64,000 nucleotides of DNA, from contig JAYKIS010000053.1 in NCBI GenBank assembly GCA_035286125.1, positions 1 to 64,000 of the forward strand, written 5' to 3'. Numbering within the stretch: position 1 is the stretch's first letter; every line of letters begins with the position of its first letter. The notes beneath the pieces were generated by a model. It searched no databases. It saw nothing but the letters and a program-made list of their open reading frames with translations, and had not been told where the DNA came from. This document shows, piece after piece, positions 1 through 8,099 of the stretch. The translations under genes were made by a program, and so were the position numbers. The stretch is from VGJW01 sp035286125 (GTDB lineage Bacteria; Cyanobacteriota; Sericytochromatia; S15B-MN24; VGJW01).

Positions 1-9
1 GTGCTACGA

Positions 10-85
10 GCGCCCGTAGCTCAGGGGATAGAGCAGCCGCCTTCTAAGCGGCTGGCCGCTGGTTCGAATCCAGCCGGGCGCGCCA
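10..85 (+). tRNA. tRNA-Arg (anticodon TCT)
   Basis: A full cloverleaf can be folded. The acceptor strand GCGCCCG (10-16) pairs with CGGGCGC (75-81), followed by discriminator G82 and an encoded CCA at 83-85. The anticodon stem GCCGC/GCGGC encloses the loop CTTCTAA, giving anticodon TCT at 43-45, which reads AGA. The T arm contains GGTTCGAATCC. It is the first of three tRNA genes in a row. Confidence 0.97.
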
Positions 86-113
86 TCGAGGCGGTCGTGG
101 ACGACACACCCAT

Positions 114-190
114 GGCGGGTGTAGCCAAGTGGTTAAGGCAGAGGATTGTGGTTCCTCCATTCGTGGGTTCGATTCCCATCATCCGCCCCA
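114..190 (+). tRNA. tRNA-His (anticodon GTG)
   Basis: The anticodon stem GAGGA/TCCTC encloses TTGTGGT, giving anticodon GTG at 148-150. The extra G at -1 (position 114) faces C73 (position 187), the identity element of bacterial tRNA-His. The acceptor GCGGGTG pairs with CATCCGC (180-186) with one G-T pair. CCA is encoded at 188-190. The next tRNA starts two bases later, so the genes are probably co-transcribed and need processing between them. Confidence 0.97.
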
Positions 191-191
191 T

Positions 192-264
192 GCGCCTGTA
201 GCTCAGTGGATAGAGCGCTTGCCTCCGGAGCAAGAGGTCACAGGTTCGAATCCTGTCAGGCGCG
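192..264 (+). tRNA. tRNA-Arg (anticodon CCG)
   Basis: The acceptor GCGCCTG (192-198) pairs with CAGGCGC (257-263), with discriminator G264. The anticodon stem CTTGC/GCAAG encloses CTCCGGA, giving anticodon CCG, which reads CGG. Unlike the two upstream tRNAs the 3-prime CCA is not encoded: CTC follows the discriminator, so CCA must be added by a nucleotidyltransferase. Confidence 0.95.
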
Positions 265-357
265 CTCATGCCCCACGGTCCCCGGACCGAGGGGCATCGC
301 CTTTTCCGGGCCAGTCCGGGCATGATGTCCACAGGCCCGCCGGGCCGACGAGGACCC

Positions 358-1002
358 ATGCCGTTCATCCGACAAGCGCCGCCCTTGCCCGGGGACCACG
401 AATCCACCTGCCTCGAGGTGCTGCTCAAGTACGGCGCCGATACCAGCCACGCCCGCAAGGTCGCAGACCTGGCGGGGCAACTTTTCGACGAGTTGGCTCC
501 CATACACGGGGGCAGTCGCCCGGAACGTGACCTGCTCGTGGCGGCAACCCTCCTCCACGATGTCGGGCACCTGATTGGCGAGCGTGACCATCATCGCCAC
601 AGCCGTTACCTGATCCGGCGCGATGCCCTGCTTGCAGGCTGGTCCCCGGAAGCCCGCGCGTGGGTCGGCCTGCTGGCAGCCAACCATCGGAAAGCGCGTG
701 AGGTCCAGATGAAGAAGGCCCCGAAGCCGCTCCGGGAAGCCGTCCGGCTCTGGGCCCCCATCCTCAGGATTGCCGATGTCCTCGACCGGGACCACCGCCA
801 GGAAGCGCGCATCTGGACCGTCGATATCCCGCTCGACGCGCCCAGGCTGGTTTTCCAGCTGGCCCATGTCGACCTCGAAGCCATGGGCAAGGCACTACCG
901 CGCAAGGCCGCCTGGGGCGCCCAGATATGGAACCGGGATCTGGTCTTCGCCTGCGGGGCGCTTCAAGTCGAGGTCTCGCGCCCGACTCCCGTCACCAGCT
1001 GA
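358..1002 (+). CDS. HD-domain protein related to the C-terminal domain of Ppx/GppA phosphatases
   Basis: A 214-residue protein. The HD signature is clear: His31, LLHDVGH at about 65-71, GERDHHRHSRYLI at about 74-86, AANH at 107-110 and RIADVLDR at about 137-144. The spacing and the HH-x-HS-x-YLI pattern match the C-terminal HD domain of exopolyphosphatase/pppGpp phosphohydrolase. The N-terminal ASKHA ATPase domain of those enzymes is absent, so it is a stand-alone metal-dependent HD protein whose substrate cannot be named. The start at 358 is chosen because GACGAGGA lies 4-11 bases before it and the HD domain follows at once; an in-frame ATG at 268 lies right after the tRNA. Its 3-prime end overlaps the convergent glycosyltransferase gene by 40 bp. 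Confidence 0.85.
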   Translation: MPFIRQAPPLPGDHESTCLEVLLKYGADTSHARKVADLAGQLFDELAPIHGGSRPERDLLVAATLLHDVGHLIGERDHHRHSRYLIRRDALLAGWSPEARAWVGLLAANHRKAREVQMKKAPKPLREAVRLWAPILRIADVLDRDHRQEARIWTVDIPLDAPRLVFQLAHVDLEAMGKALPRKAAWGAQIWNRDLVFACGALQVEVSRPTPVTS

Positions 1003-2180
1003 GCCGCGTGCGCCGCAATCCGGCCCGCCGCGCCTTGTGGCCCCATCCGCTCGGTCCCGACCGCGCGCATCCGCGCCTGCAAGGCCTCGTCCGCCAGAAT
1101 CCGGCCCGCCAGGGCCGCCGCCTCATCGGGATGACGTGCAAGCTGCACGGCGTCCCCCAGCAGGCGGGCCTGGGCCTCGGCAAAGGCTAGGTTGAACTGC
1201 GCCCCCGTACCGGGAAACGTCACGACAGGGACTCCCCGACCCACGCACTGCTCGATGGCCGTACCCGCCATCCCGAACACCAGACGGACGCGCCCCACCC
1301 AATCCCCGAATCTTCCGAACAGCCAATCGAGGCGCTGCGCCCCCGGAGTCCGGCAGACACCGTCCGGTCCCGGGGAGCAGCCGGCATCGCGGGCAACGGC
1401 AAGCAGGTCGGCCGGGGGGACTTGCGGAGCCACGGCAACGGCCACGGACCATGACGCAGCATCGGATCGCGCTTGCAGGAAAGCAAGGGCCGCTTGCAGC
1501 AGCGGGGCCAGGTTGGCCGGCGCGTCCCGGCGGCTGCCCGGCAGGATGCCGAGGACCGGTCCAGGAAGGTCATGCGGCCACTCGAGGCCGCTTTCGACCA
1601 TGTCGTCCATCATCGGGTTGCCCATGTCATGCGCCCGGATGCCCCGACGCAAGAGCCCGGCTGCCGTCAGGCCATCCCGGGGATACACGGCAAGGCAAGC
1701 GTTCCGCCGCATGAACCACCGCTCCAGGGGCAGATAGTCCTCCTGACCGGGTTGGCGGTAGTGATCCGACTTGGCACAACCCACGAAGACGCACGGACGG
1801 CTGGAGAAAACCGCAAAGGCCAAGGGCAACAGGTCCCCGACAGCCACGATCAGGTCAGCTGACGCCGCATGAGGACGAACCGACACCAACTGCTGCCCGA
1901 GCAGTCGGAGCAGACCGTGGCGGAGGTCGGTGGCGAGCGCGCCCCGTTGCCGCAGGATGAACCCCCCGGACGGCATGGCGCGCAGTGGCGCCACGATAGG
2001 TACGCCTGCCTCCCGATACGCGTGCCCCTCGCCCACGAGGGGAAAGCCGCGATGGTCCCAGGTCCGCCACGGCTCCTGATCCATCAGGACCCGCGCGATA
2101 CGGTCCTCCCCATGGCCGTTGCTGATCCACAGGACCCTCGGACCGGCCTTGCCTTCAGAAGAGTCCGTGGATGCGGCCAT
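963..2180 (-). CDS. Lipid-A-disaccharide synthase-related glycosyltransferase
   Basis: A 405-residue GT-B-fold protein of the LpxB-related type known from cyanobacteria and some other phyla. It starts with VLWISNGHGEDRIA, the N-terminal GNGxGE-like loop. It carries GILPGSRRDAP in the middle and, in the C-terminal half, FGMAGTAIEQCVGRGVPVV followed by FPGTGAQFN, where the nucleotide sugar would bind. True LpxB makes the lipid A disaccharide from UDP-2,3-diacylglucosamine and lipid X; members of this related family have no settled substrate. Its start lies 26 bp inside the end of the formate-THF ligase gene, so the two are probably translationally coupled. No signal peptide; cytoplasmic or peripheral membrane is likely. 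Confidence 0.78.
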   Translation of the reverse strand: MAASTDSSEGKAGPRVLWISNGHGEDRIARVLMDQEPWRTWDHRGFPLVGEGHAYREAGVPIVAPLRAMPSGGFILRQRGALATDLRHGLLRLLGQQLVSVRPHAASADLIVAVGDLLPLAFAVFSSRPCVFVGCAKSDHYRQPGQEDYLPLERWFMRRNACLAVYPRDGLTAAGLLRRGIRAHDMGNPMMDDMVESGLEWPHDLPGPVLGILPGSRRDAPANLAPLLQAALAFLQARSDAASWSVAVAVAPQVPPADLLAVARDAGCSPGPDGVCRTPGAQRLDWLFGRFGDWVGRVRLVFGMAGTAIEQCVGRGVPVVTFPGTGAQFNLAFAEAQARLLGDAVQLARHPDEAAALAGRILADEALQARMRAVGTERMGPQGAAGRIAAHAAQLVTGVGRETST

Positions 2181-3822
2181 CGGGATCGACGTCGATGTTC
2201 AGGGCCGCCGGCACCGCCGGCAGGCCGGGCATGGTCATGATGTCGCCCGCCAGGACCAGCACGAAGCCAGCCCCGGCAACAGGGCGCACATCCTCGACCT
2301 GCAAAGCCCAGCCCTCGGGCGCTCCAAGCCGCGAGGGATCGTCGGAAAATGAATAAGGCGTCTTGGCGATGCAGACGGGTGCACGCCCCAGGGGACCCGC
2401 GGCAAGCCTTGCGAGGCCCTTGCGCGCCTTGGGAGACCACGTAACGCCCTCGGCACCATAGACACGTGTCGCGACCTTGGTGACGCGCGTCTCGAGGTCG
2501 TCCTCGTCGTCATAAACGAAGGCGTGACGACGTCGCTCGGCCACCAGGTCCAGGACGGCACGAGCCAGGTCCTCGCCCCCTGCCGCGCCCTCGGCGTGGA
2601 CCGCCGCACGAACCAATCGGACGCCCAGGTCCGCCACGACCTCCTCGAGCACCGCGACCTCTTCGGGCGTATCGCCCGGGAAGGGATTGAGCGCGACCAC
2701 GCAGGGCAAACCGTAGACCTCGGTGATATTGCGGACGTGCCGACGCAGGTTCGCTGCCCCGCGCCGCAGCGCGTCGACATCCGGACGCCCCAATTCGGTA
2801 CGCGCCACGCCACCATGCATCTTGAGCGACCGGATCGTAGCGACCAGAACCACCGCCGATGGACGGAGACCACCCATCCGACACTTGATGTCGATGAACT
2901 TTTCGGCACCGAGGTCGGCACCGAAGCCAGCCTCCGTGACCACGATCTCGCCCAGTTTGAGCGCGAGGCGCGTCGCCTGCAGACTGTTGCAGCCGTGCGC
3001 GATGTTCGCGAACGGTCCCCCGTGGACCAACGCAGGTGTGTGGGCCAGTGTCTGGACGAGATTGGGCTTGATCGCGTCGCGCATAAGCGCCGCCATCGCC
3101 CCGGCGGCCCCGAGGTCGCCCGCCGTGACCGCCCCGCCCTCACGGTCCAGCCCGACGATGATGCGGGCGCATCGGGCCTTGAGGTCCGCAAGGTCCGCCG
3201 CCACGCAGAGAATCGCCATCACCTCGGATGCCGGGGTAATCATGAAGCCCTCTTCACGCGGGACGCCGTCAGCCGGTCCACCGAGGCCCACCAGGACATG
3301 CCGCAGGGCGCGATCGTTGACGTCCATCACCCGGCGGAAAGTCAGGCGCCGGGGATCAAGCCCAAGATCATTGCCCTGCTGCAGGTGATTGTCGATCATG
3401 GCGGCCAACAGGTTGTTGGCGGCCGTCACCGCATGGAAGTCCCCCGTCATGTGGAGGTTGAGATCTTCCATGGGAACCACCTGGGCCTGGCCGCCCCCCG
3501 TCGCCCCACCCTTGACCCCGAAGGCCGGTCCGAGCGACGGTTCACGCAGCGCAATCACGGCGCGCTTGCCGATGCGCCTCAGGGCATCGCCCAGACCGAT
3601 CGTCATCGTCGTCTTGCCTTCGCCGGCAGGGGTGGGCGAGATCGCCGAGACCAGCACCAGGTCACCCTCGGGAGCGTCGGCGAGACGACCTGCCACGTGC
3701 GCGGCAATCTTGGCCTTGTGGCGCCCATAGGGCTCGAGATCGTCGGGCCCGAGGCCAAGCAACGCCCCCACCTCGGTCACGGGCAGCAAGCAGGCTGCCT
3801 GGGCAATGGCAAGATCCGACAC
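2155..3822 (-). CDS. fhs: Formate--tetrahydrofolate ligase
   Basis: A 555-residue protein of the usual family length. It ligates formate to tetrahydrofolate using ATP, giving 10-formyl-THF for one-carbon metabolism. The N-terminal P-loop TPAGEGKTT (about 64-72) is the diagnostic formyl phosphate/ATP loop. PSLGPAFGVKGGATGGG, MTGDFHAVTAANNLLAAMIDNH and GPFANIAHGCNS-type blocks are also present. The start has a strong Shine-Dalgarno (AGGAGGATG in the sense strand about 8 nt upstream). It leads a two-gene unit with the LpxB-related gene. No FolD or other C1 gene lies beside it. Confidence 0.97.
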   Translation of the reverse strand: MSDLAIAQAACLLPVTEVGALLGLGPDDLEPYGRHKAKIAAHVAGRLADAPEGDLVLVSAISPTPAGEGKTTMTIGLGDALRRIGKRAVIALREPSLGPAFGVKGGATGGGQAQVVPMEDLNLHMTGDFHAVTAANNLLAAMIDNHLQQGNDLGLDPRRLTFRRVMDVNDRALRHVLVGLGGPADGVPREEGFMITPASEVMAILCVAADLADLKARCARIIVGLDREGGAVTAGDLGAAGAMAALMRDAIKPNLVQTLAHTPALVHGGPFANIAHGCNSLQATRLALKLGEIVVTEAGFGADLGAEKFIDIKCRMGGLRPSAVVLVATIRSLKMHGGVARTELGRPDVDALRRGAANLRRHVRNITEVYGLPCVVALNPFPGDTPEEVAVLEEVVADLGVRLVRAAVHAEGAAGGEDLARAVLDLVAERRRHAFVYDDEDDLETRVTKVATRVYGAEGVTWSPKARKGLARLAAGPLGRAPVCIAKTPYSFSDDPSRLGAPEGWALQVEDVRPVAGAGFVLVLAGDIMTMPGLPAVPAALNIDVDPDGRIHGLF

Positions 3823-3889
3823 GACATCCTCCTCGCGGATGGACCCATGGTACGCCCTCGGGCAGGCGAAGGCGGCACGGCGTGCCGGG

Positions 3890-5215
3890 TCAGTCGGATT
3901 CTTCGGGGATCAGCACATTGATGTTCTTGAGCCGCTGCGTGAAATCGCGACGGATCATGACTTCTTCCTGCCCCCAGGGGTTCGTGAAGTGGACGACATC
4001 GTCATCGAAGCCCGTCACGAGCACCTTGTGGCCACTCGTGCGTTCCTCGCCGGACCTGGCATCGACGGACGTCCAGTTGAGCCCCACCAGGACGGCGTCG
4101 CCCCGGGTCAGGGAATCCCCGATCCACTTCTCCCAGAGGCGCTCTTTGCCGATCCAGGGAACGGCATTCATGGCTCTCGAGAGAACCCGGTCACCCGTGA
4201 CAGCCTTGAAGACATTGCCGATGTCACCCACATTGAGCCCCCGTCGGTCATCGTCCCCGTCAAAGTTGTCCGCAGCATTGTCATAGTCCCGATCATTGGC
4301 CCGCTCCATCATGGCGGGTTGCCACAGCCGGGACGAAATCGACCGCTTGGAACCATCGTCCTCGGCCGTCCCGGGTTCACGGACCACGGTGGATCCATCT
4401 GCCAGAACGACCTTTCCCTCCGGTGATGCCAGACCCGCCACGATCCGGACGTACTCGGCCGGCCGCCGGTCAGCCATGAATATCTGCAACGAGGTGACGG
4501 TGCAGGTATTCTTGCCCTTCTGGTTGATCGCCGCCGGCGCCGCCATCTCACGCACCAGTTGGCCGACAAGGGCTTTCCGGTCGATTCCCCGGGCAAGGGG
4601 AGCCGAGTTCATGAGCCGATCGAGGCCCTCGAGCGTGTCCGGACCGCCACGCTGTGCCGGCTGGCCCGGCAAACGGTCGCTCAGGAGCAGGACCTGTAGT
4701 GCGAGACGCGCAGCCGCATCATGGCCCACGCCCCGGGCCAGGCGCTGGTAATCTGCCCGATCCGCGGGCGAGAGCGCCTCGAGTGCCCGTGACTCGGCCG
4801 CAGCATTACGGGTCCGTGCGTCCTCCAGTTTCCGGCCTGCCTCCGAGGCGGGGGACACCCCCTTGGTGACATCGGCAATGTTCCTGAGGATGGTCCGATC
4901 CGTCGCCGAAGGCGGCTGCCGGATCGTATCCGCCACGAGGTCAGCATAGGTCTCGGCCACATCGCCGGAGGCGCTGTCCGCGGCACCATCAGGACGCCGG
5001 ACGACCCGGGCGATCTCGTCGCGGGTTTCGGCTTGGACCCGCTTGCCGATCACTCCGGCCGCCTGATTGCTGCGGCGTACGTCGCCCGGTGCAGGAGCCG
5101 GGGCCTTGGGCGACTCGGACGGCGATGCGTCAGGCCCGCTTCGGACGGAACGAAGGGGCGACTTGTCCCGGACAGCATCGGCCTTGCGCACGCGAGAACC
5201 CTCCGGGAGCACCAT
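3890..5215 (-). CDS. Papain-like cysteine protease homologue, copy A
   Basis: A 441-residue protein not matched to a named family. Residues 1-60 are low-complexity and polar with no signal peptide. The C-terminal half has the full papain pattern: Gln232 five residues before Cys238 (QKGKNTC, the oxyanion Gln-x5-Cys spacing), His396 in SGHKVLV, and Asn412 in NPWGQ, the equivalent of papain Asn-Ser-Trp-Gly. It is a paralogue of the protein at 60569-61762: both share RGG-x-TL, PAE-Y/F-VR, GL-A-S/T-P-x-GKV-x-LA and the triad. Copy A has an Asp-rich insert (about 306-325) between Cys and His that may bind metal. It follows the NHL lipoprotein gene by 33 bp on the same strand. Protease activity is an inference from motifs; transglutaminase-like or inactive use of the fold is possible. 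Confidence 0.7.
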   Translation of the reverse strand: MVLPEGSRVRKADAVRDKSPLRSVRSGPDASPSESPKAPAPAPGDVRRSNQAAGVIGKRVQAETRDEIARVVRRPDGAADSASGDVAETYADLVADTIRQPPSATDRTILRNIADVTKGVSPASEAGRKLEDARTRNAAAESRALEALSPADRADYQRLARGVGHDAAARLALQVLLLSDRLPGQPAQRGGPDTLEGLDRLMNSAPLARGIDRKALVGQLVREMAAPAAINQKGKNTCTVTSLQIFMADRRPAEYVRIVAGLASPEGKVVLADGSTVVREPGTAEDDGSKRSISSRLWQPAMMERANDRDYDNAADNFDGDDDRRGLNVGDIGNVFKAVTGDRVLSRAMNAVPWIGKERLWEKWIGDSLTRGDAVLVGLNWTSVDARSGEERTSGHKVLVTGFDDDVVHFTNPWGQEEVMIRRDFTQRLKNINVLIPEESD

Positions 5216-5248
5216 ACCCAGTGCAGGCTAACCACGAGGAGTGGCCGA

Positions 5249-7159
5249 TCAGGGCAGCGGCAGGACCCGTGGCGGCTCCAGGCGACGCAAGCGCCCACCG
5301 GCACCATCCGTGAAAAGCAACCCGCCATCGGTCTCGGGCAGGATGCCGAAGACATCCCCCAGCCGACTGGAACGGGCGAGACCATCCTCGGTTTCGGTGC
5401 CCAGGCCCGCCAGGGTCGTGACCTTCGTGCCGTCGGCAGCAATCGCCCGAATCCGGGGCGTCTGGGAGCTGCCGACCAGAATACGCTTCCCCACGGGATC
5501 CCACGCCACGGAGGTGGGGTATCCGATGGCCGCGGCCCGCGCGGCCCCACCATCACCGGTGACTCCATCCACGCCGTACTGGCCTGCAAAACGGTAGATG
5601 CGTCCTTCCGGATCGACCCTGAGGATGACGTGCAGGAGGATGAAGGCGGCATAGACGTTTCCGGCGTCGTCACGACAGACCTGCATGGGGCCGGCAATCG
5701 GGGACTCCGAGGCCTGGTTCCCGTCCACGGGCAGGGCCGTCGGCCCATCGAAGGTCCCAACGAACCGATCAGCCCGCCACGTCGTCGTGGGCTGGTCCGC
5801 AGGCACCGTCAGGCGCCAGATGCCGTTGCCGATGATGTCCGACACCAGAAGGCTGCTGCTCGACTCCATGAAGCAGAACGAGGGCAGGCCCAGCGTGGGC
5901 GGCTCCGGCGCCGACAGCAACCCCGTACGGCGCACATGCTGCCGATCCGGGCCCATGACCGTCGATATCCGGCCGTCAGGACCGACCATCCGTACCCGCC
6001 GTCCTGCCGACTCGACGATGAAGAGGCGCTTGTTTGCCTCATCCCACGCCATGCTGCGCGGGTCGTCGAGTAGGGCACCGATCGCAGGCCCCCCGTCGCC
6101 AATCTCGTTCGCGAGCCCACCGAGGGCGAACCCCACCGCCAGATTCGAAGCCCGCCCGCCCCCGGCCACGGTGGTGATCACGCCAGCGGGCGAGATGGCC
6201 CGGATGCGATCGTTGCCCATGTCGGCAAGCAGGATGGTGCCGTCGGGCTTGCGCTGCAGATCCTGGGGCGAACTCAGCAACGCCTTGGCCAAAGGCCCTC
6301 CGTCACCAGCAAAGCCAGGGGTCGATCCACCAACCGTGTGCACGACGCGCAGGTCTTCTCCCAGCAGATCCTCCCACGCCTGCTTCAACGCTGGCGTACG
6401 GGTGGCGAAATCGATGAGGTAGCGCCGCACCATGCCGGACAGTTGCCCGATGGCAAGGGATGGCAGCGTCAGCTTGCCCTGCAGCAGGCCCTCACGGGTG
6501 AGACGCTGCAACCGGGGCGTGACGGCCAGGCCAGGGTCGAGGGTAGCGATGCTCGCCGATGCCCCGATGGCGAGGGCCCGGGCACGCAGCATCTCCGTGA
6601 CCATCGTCGAGGCCACGTCGATCGAGACCGTCGCCCCGCCCCCACGGGTATCCAGGTGACCGACCAGGCGACGATTGCCCGACATCACGGCTTGCACCAG
6701 CAGGGCCTCGGAAACCGGTGCATTCGCAAAGGCGAATCGACCCAGGTCATCGGAGGTCGTTGCGAGGATGCTGCCGTCCTGCGGACTGAGCCAAAGCCGC
6801 TCATGCGTGTCGGCGAGGTAGATGAGGGCGCGCTGCAACGGCACCTCATCCCCGAGGGTCTGGATGCGACGGCTGCCGGCCGCGTTGGCAATCAGCGAAC
6901 CAAAGGCCCGGACATCGCCCGACAAGCCAGCAGCCTGGTTGGCAATCAGGCTGCCCGCCGAATTGGCCACCAGCATGGCCGTATCGGGGCCGGAAACGGG
7001 CATTGTCCCCCCGGCAAGCAGGGGCAACGGAGTCGCGACGGCCTGCAAAGTGCCTGCGGTCCCCCCGGCCAGCACCATCGCGGCACCCGGGCGACCGGCC
7101 GTCCCGGCAGCGGCACAGCCAGCCAGAGCAAGAACAAGGAAAGGGAGGCCGTGGCGCAT
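5249..7159 (-). CDS. NHL-repeat lipoprotein
   Basis: A 636-residue predicted lipoprotein. The start at 7159 is chosen because it gives a short signal peptide ending LVLALAGC, with Cys15 as the lipidated residue; longer in-frame starts would bury it. The N-terminal half is a low-similarity region with an extracellular-like composition. From about residue 270 the protein has at least four NHL-type beta-propeller repeats, recognisable by the GDGGPA/GDGGAA turns (GFAGDGGPLAKALL, GDGGPAIGALL, GDGGAARAAAIG) and by VAWDP, ITTVAG and VTTLAG strands. NHL propellers are usually binding scaffolds rather than enzymes. It is divergent from the alpha/beta hydrolase; the upstream sequence TACAAC sits 6 nt before ATG, one base off the leaderless motif seen elsewhere in the window. 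Confidence 0.85.
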   Translation of the reverse strand: MRHGLPFLVLALAGCAAAGTAGRPGAAMVLAGGTAGTLQAVATPLPLLAGGTMPVSGPDTAMLVANSAGSLIANQAAGLSGDVRAFGSLIANAAGSRRIQTLGDEVPLQRALIYLADTHERLWLSPQDGSILATTSDDLGRFAFANAPVSEALLVQAVMSGNRRLVGHLDTRGGGATVSIDVASTMVTEMLRARALAIGASASIATLDPGLAVTPRLQRLTREGLLQGKLTLPSLAIGQLSGMVRRYLIDFATRTPALKQAWEDLLGEDLRVVHTVGGSTPGFAGDGGPLAKALLSSPQDLQRKPDGTILLADMGNDRIRAISPAGVITTVAGGGRASNLAVGFALGGLANEIGDGGPAIGALLDDPRSMAWDEANKRLFIVESAGRRVRMVGPDGRISTVMGPDRQHVRRTGLLSAPEPPTLGLPSFCFMESSSSLLVSDIIGNGIWRLTVPADQPTTTWRADRFVGTFDGPTALPVDGNQASESPIAGPMQVCRDDAGNVYAAFILLHVILRVDPEGRIYRFAGQYGVDGVTGDGGAARAAAIGYPTSVAWDPVGKRILVGSSQTPRIRAIAADGTKVTTLAGLGTETEDGLARSSRLGDVFGILPETDGGLLFTDGAGGRLRRLEPPRVLPLP

Positions 7160-7169
7160 GGAGGTGTTG

Positions 7170-7175
7170 TACCCT
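7170..7175 (+). promoter_or_regulatory. Predicted -10 element of a leaderless promoter (TACCCT, 6 nt before ATG)
   Basis: TACCCT is followed by six bases (CGAACC) and the ATG at 7182. This places transcription start at about the A of the start codon. It is one of five exact TANNNT-N6-ATG arrangements in the window. The same segment read on the other strand is TACAAC-N6-ATG for the NHL gene, so the two divergent starts share one short region. Confidence 0.45.
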
Positions 7176-7181
7176 CGAACC

Positions 7182-8099
7182 ATGGATGTGGGCTTCCCGG
7201 GAGACGACGGCCTCCAGTTGCAGCCTGCCTGCCGGGGCAGGCTGCTCCGTCCGGCCGTTGCGCAAGCCAAGGGCACCATCCTCGCCTTCCACGGTTTCTC
7301 TGCAGGCCCCTGGCAGTTCGAGAGCCTGGCCGAGGACCTGCTGGCGCTGGGCTGGAATATCCTGTTGCCCCGGCTTGCCGGACACGGCCACGCGACGACG
7401 ACAGGTGCGGAAGATCCCCGCTTCCTGCCACGCGCCCACGAAGCCGGGCGCTACCGGGAGGCGGCCGAGCAGGCGCTCTCCGTGGCGCGCAGCCTGGAGC
7501 CGCCCCTCGTCCTGTGCGGCCTGTCGGCCGGTGGCGCCGTCGCCCTCGACCTTGCCATCCGGCACGGGGGCATCACGCGGGTGTGCGCCATGGCACCCTT
7601 GCTCGTCCCCGCCGCACCCAGAGCCCGCCTTGCCTATCGACTCGTACAGGCCACAGACGGTCCCCTGGGCGGACGCGTCGGCCGGTGGCTGGACAACCGA
7701 CCCTTCGCGTGGGGCGACGCGCCGCCCCGCCACGAGGATGGCTGGGTGCGCCCCGGTCACTGGCGTTTCGCCACCGGCAACCTGGTGGGCATCTTGCGCT
7801 TCGTCGCCGATATCCTGCCAAGGGCCCACCAGTTGACGATTCCGCTGCAACTGCTCACCACCAGCCGCGACGACCTTGCGGATCCCGTTGCCGCGGGCCG
7901 GTTCTGGGCCCGGCACAAGTCAACGGGCGGGGGTTGGCAGCACTTTGTCGCGAAGGATGGCGTGCCGCACGCCATGATCAGCCCCCGCCAACACCCCGAC
8001 GCACTGTCACGGGCGCGCGTCGTCAAGACCGTGCTGGACTTTCTCGACGCAGGTACCCCCACCCACGTCCCACCGCCAGGCAGGCGGTTACGCGCCTAA
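7182..8099 (+). CDS. Alpha/beta hydrolase (serine hydrolase, monoacylglycerol lipase/esterase-like)
   Basis: A 305-residue alpha/beta-hydrolase-fold protein. It has the HGF oxyanion strand at about 37-39 (LAFHGFSAGP), GHGHA at about 68-71, the nucleophile elbow GLSAGG with Ser115, a candidate acid in TTSRDDLADP, and the catalytic His in GVPHAM. The lid region (about 160-190) is typical of small lipases and thioesterases, so the substrate is probably a short ester or acylglycerol; this is inferred from the fold only. The start at 7182 is preferred because TACCCT-N6 precedes it; an in-frame ATG at 7158 with AGGGAGG upstream is the alternative and would add eight residues. The gene end overlaps the convergent subtilase gene by 4 bp. 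Confidence 0.85.
   Translation: MDVGFPGDDGLQLQPACRGRLLRPAVAQAKGTILAFHGFSAGPWQFESLAEDLLALGWNILLPRLAGHGHATTTGAEDPRFLPRAHEAGRYREAAEQALSVARSLEPPLVLCGLSAGGAVALDLAIRHGGITRVCAMAPLLVPAAPRARLAYRLVQATDGPLGGRVGRWLDNRPFAWGDAPPRHEDGWVRPGHWRFATGNLVGILRFVADILPRAHQLTIPLQLLTTSRDDLADPVAAGRFWARHKSTGGGWQHFVAKDGVPHAMISPRQHPDALSRARVVKTVLDFLDAGTPTHVPPPGRRLRA

Noticed and set aside
192..268. Encoded CCA for the third tRNA
   Set aside because: The bases after the discriminator are CTCA, not CCA; the acceptor stem pairing fixes the discriminator at 264.
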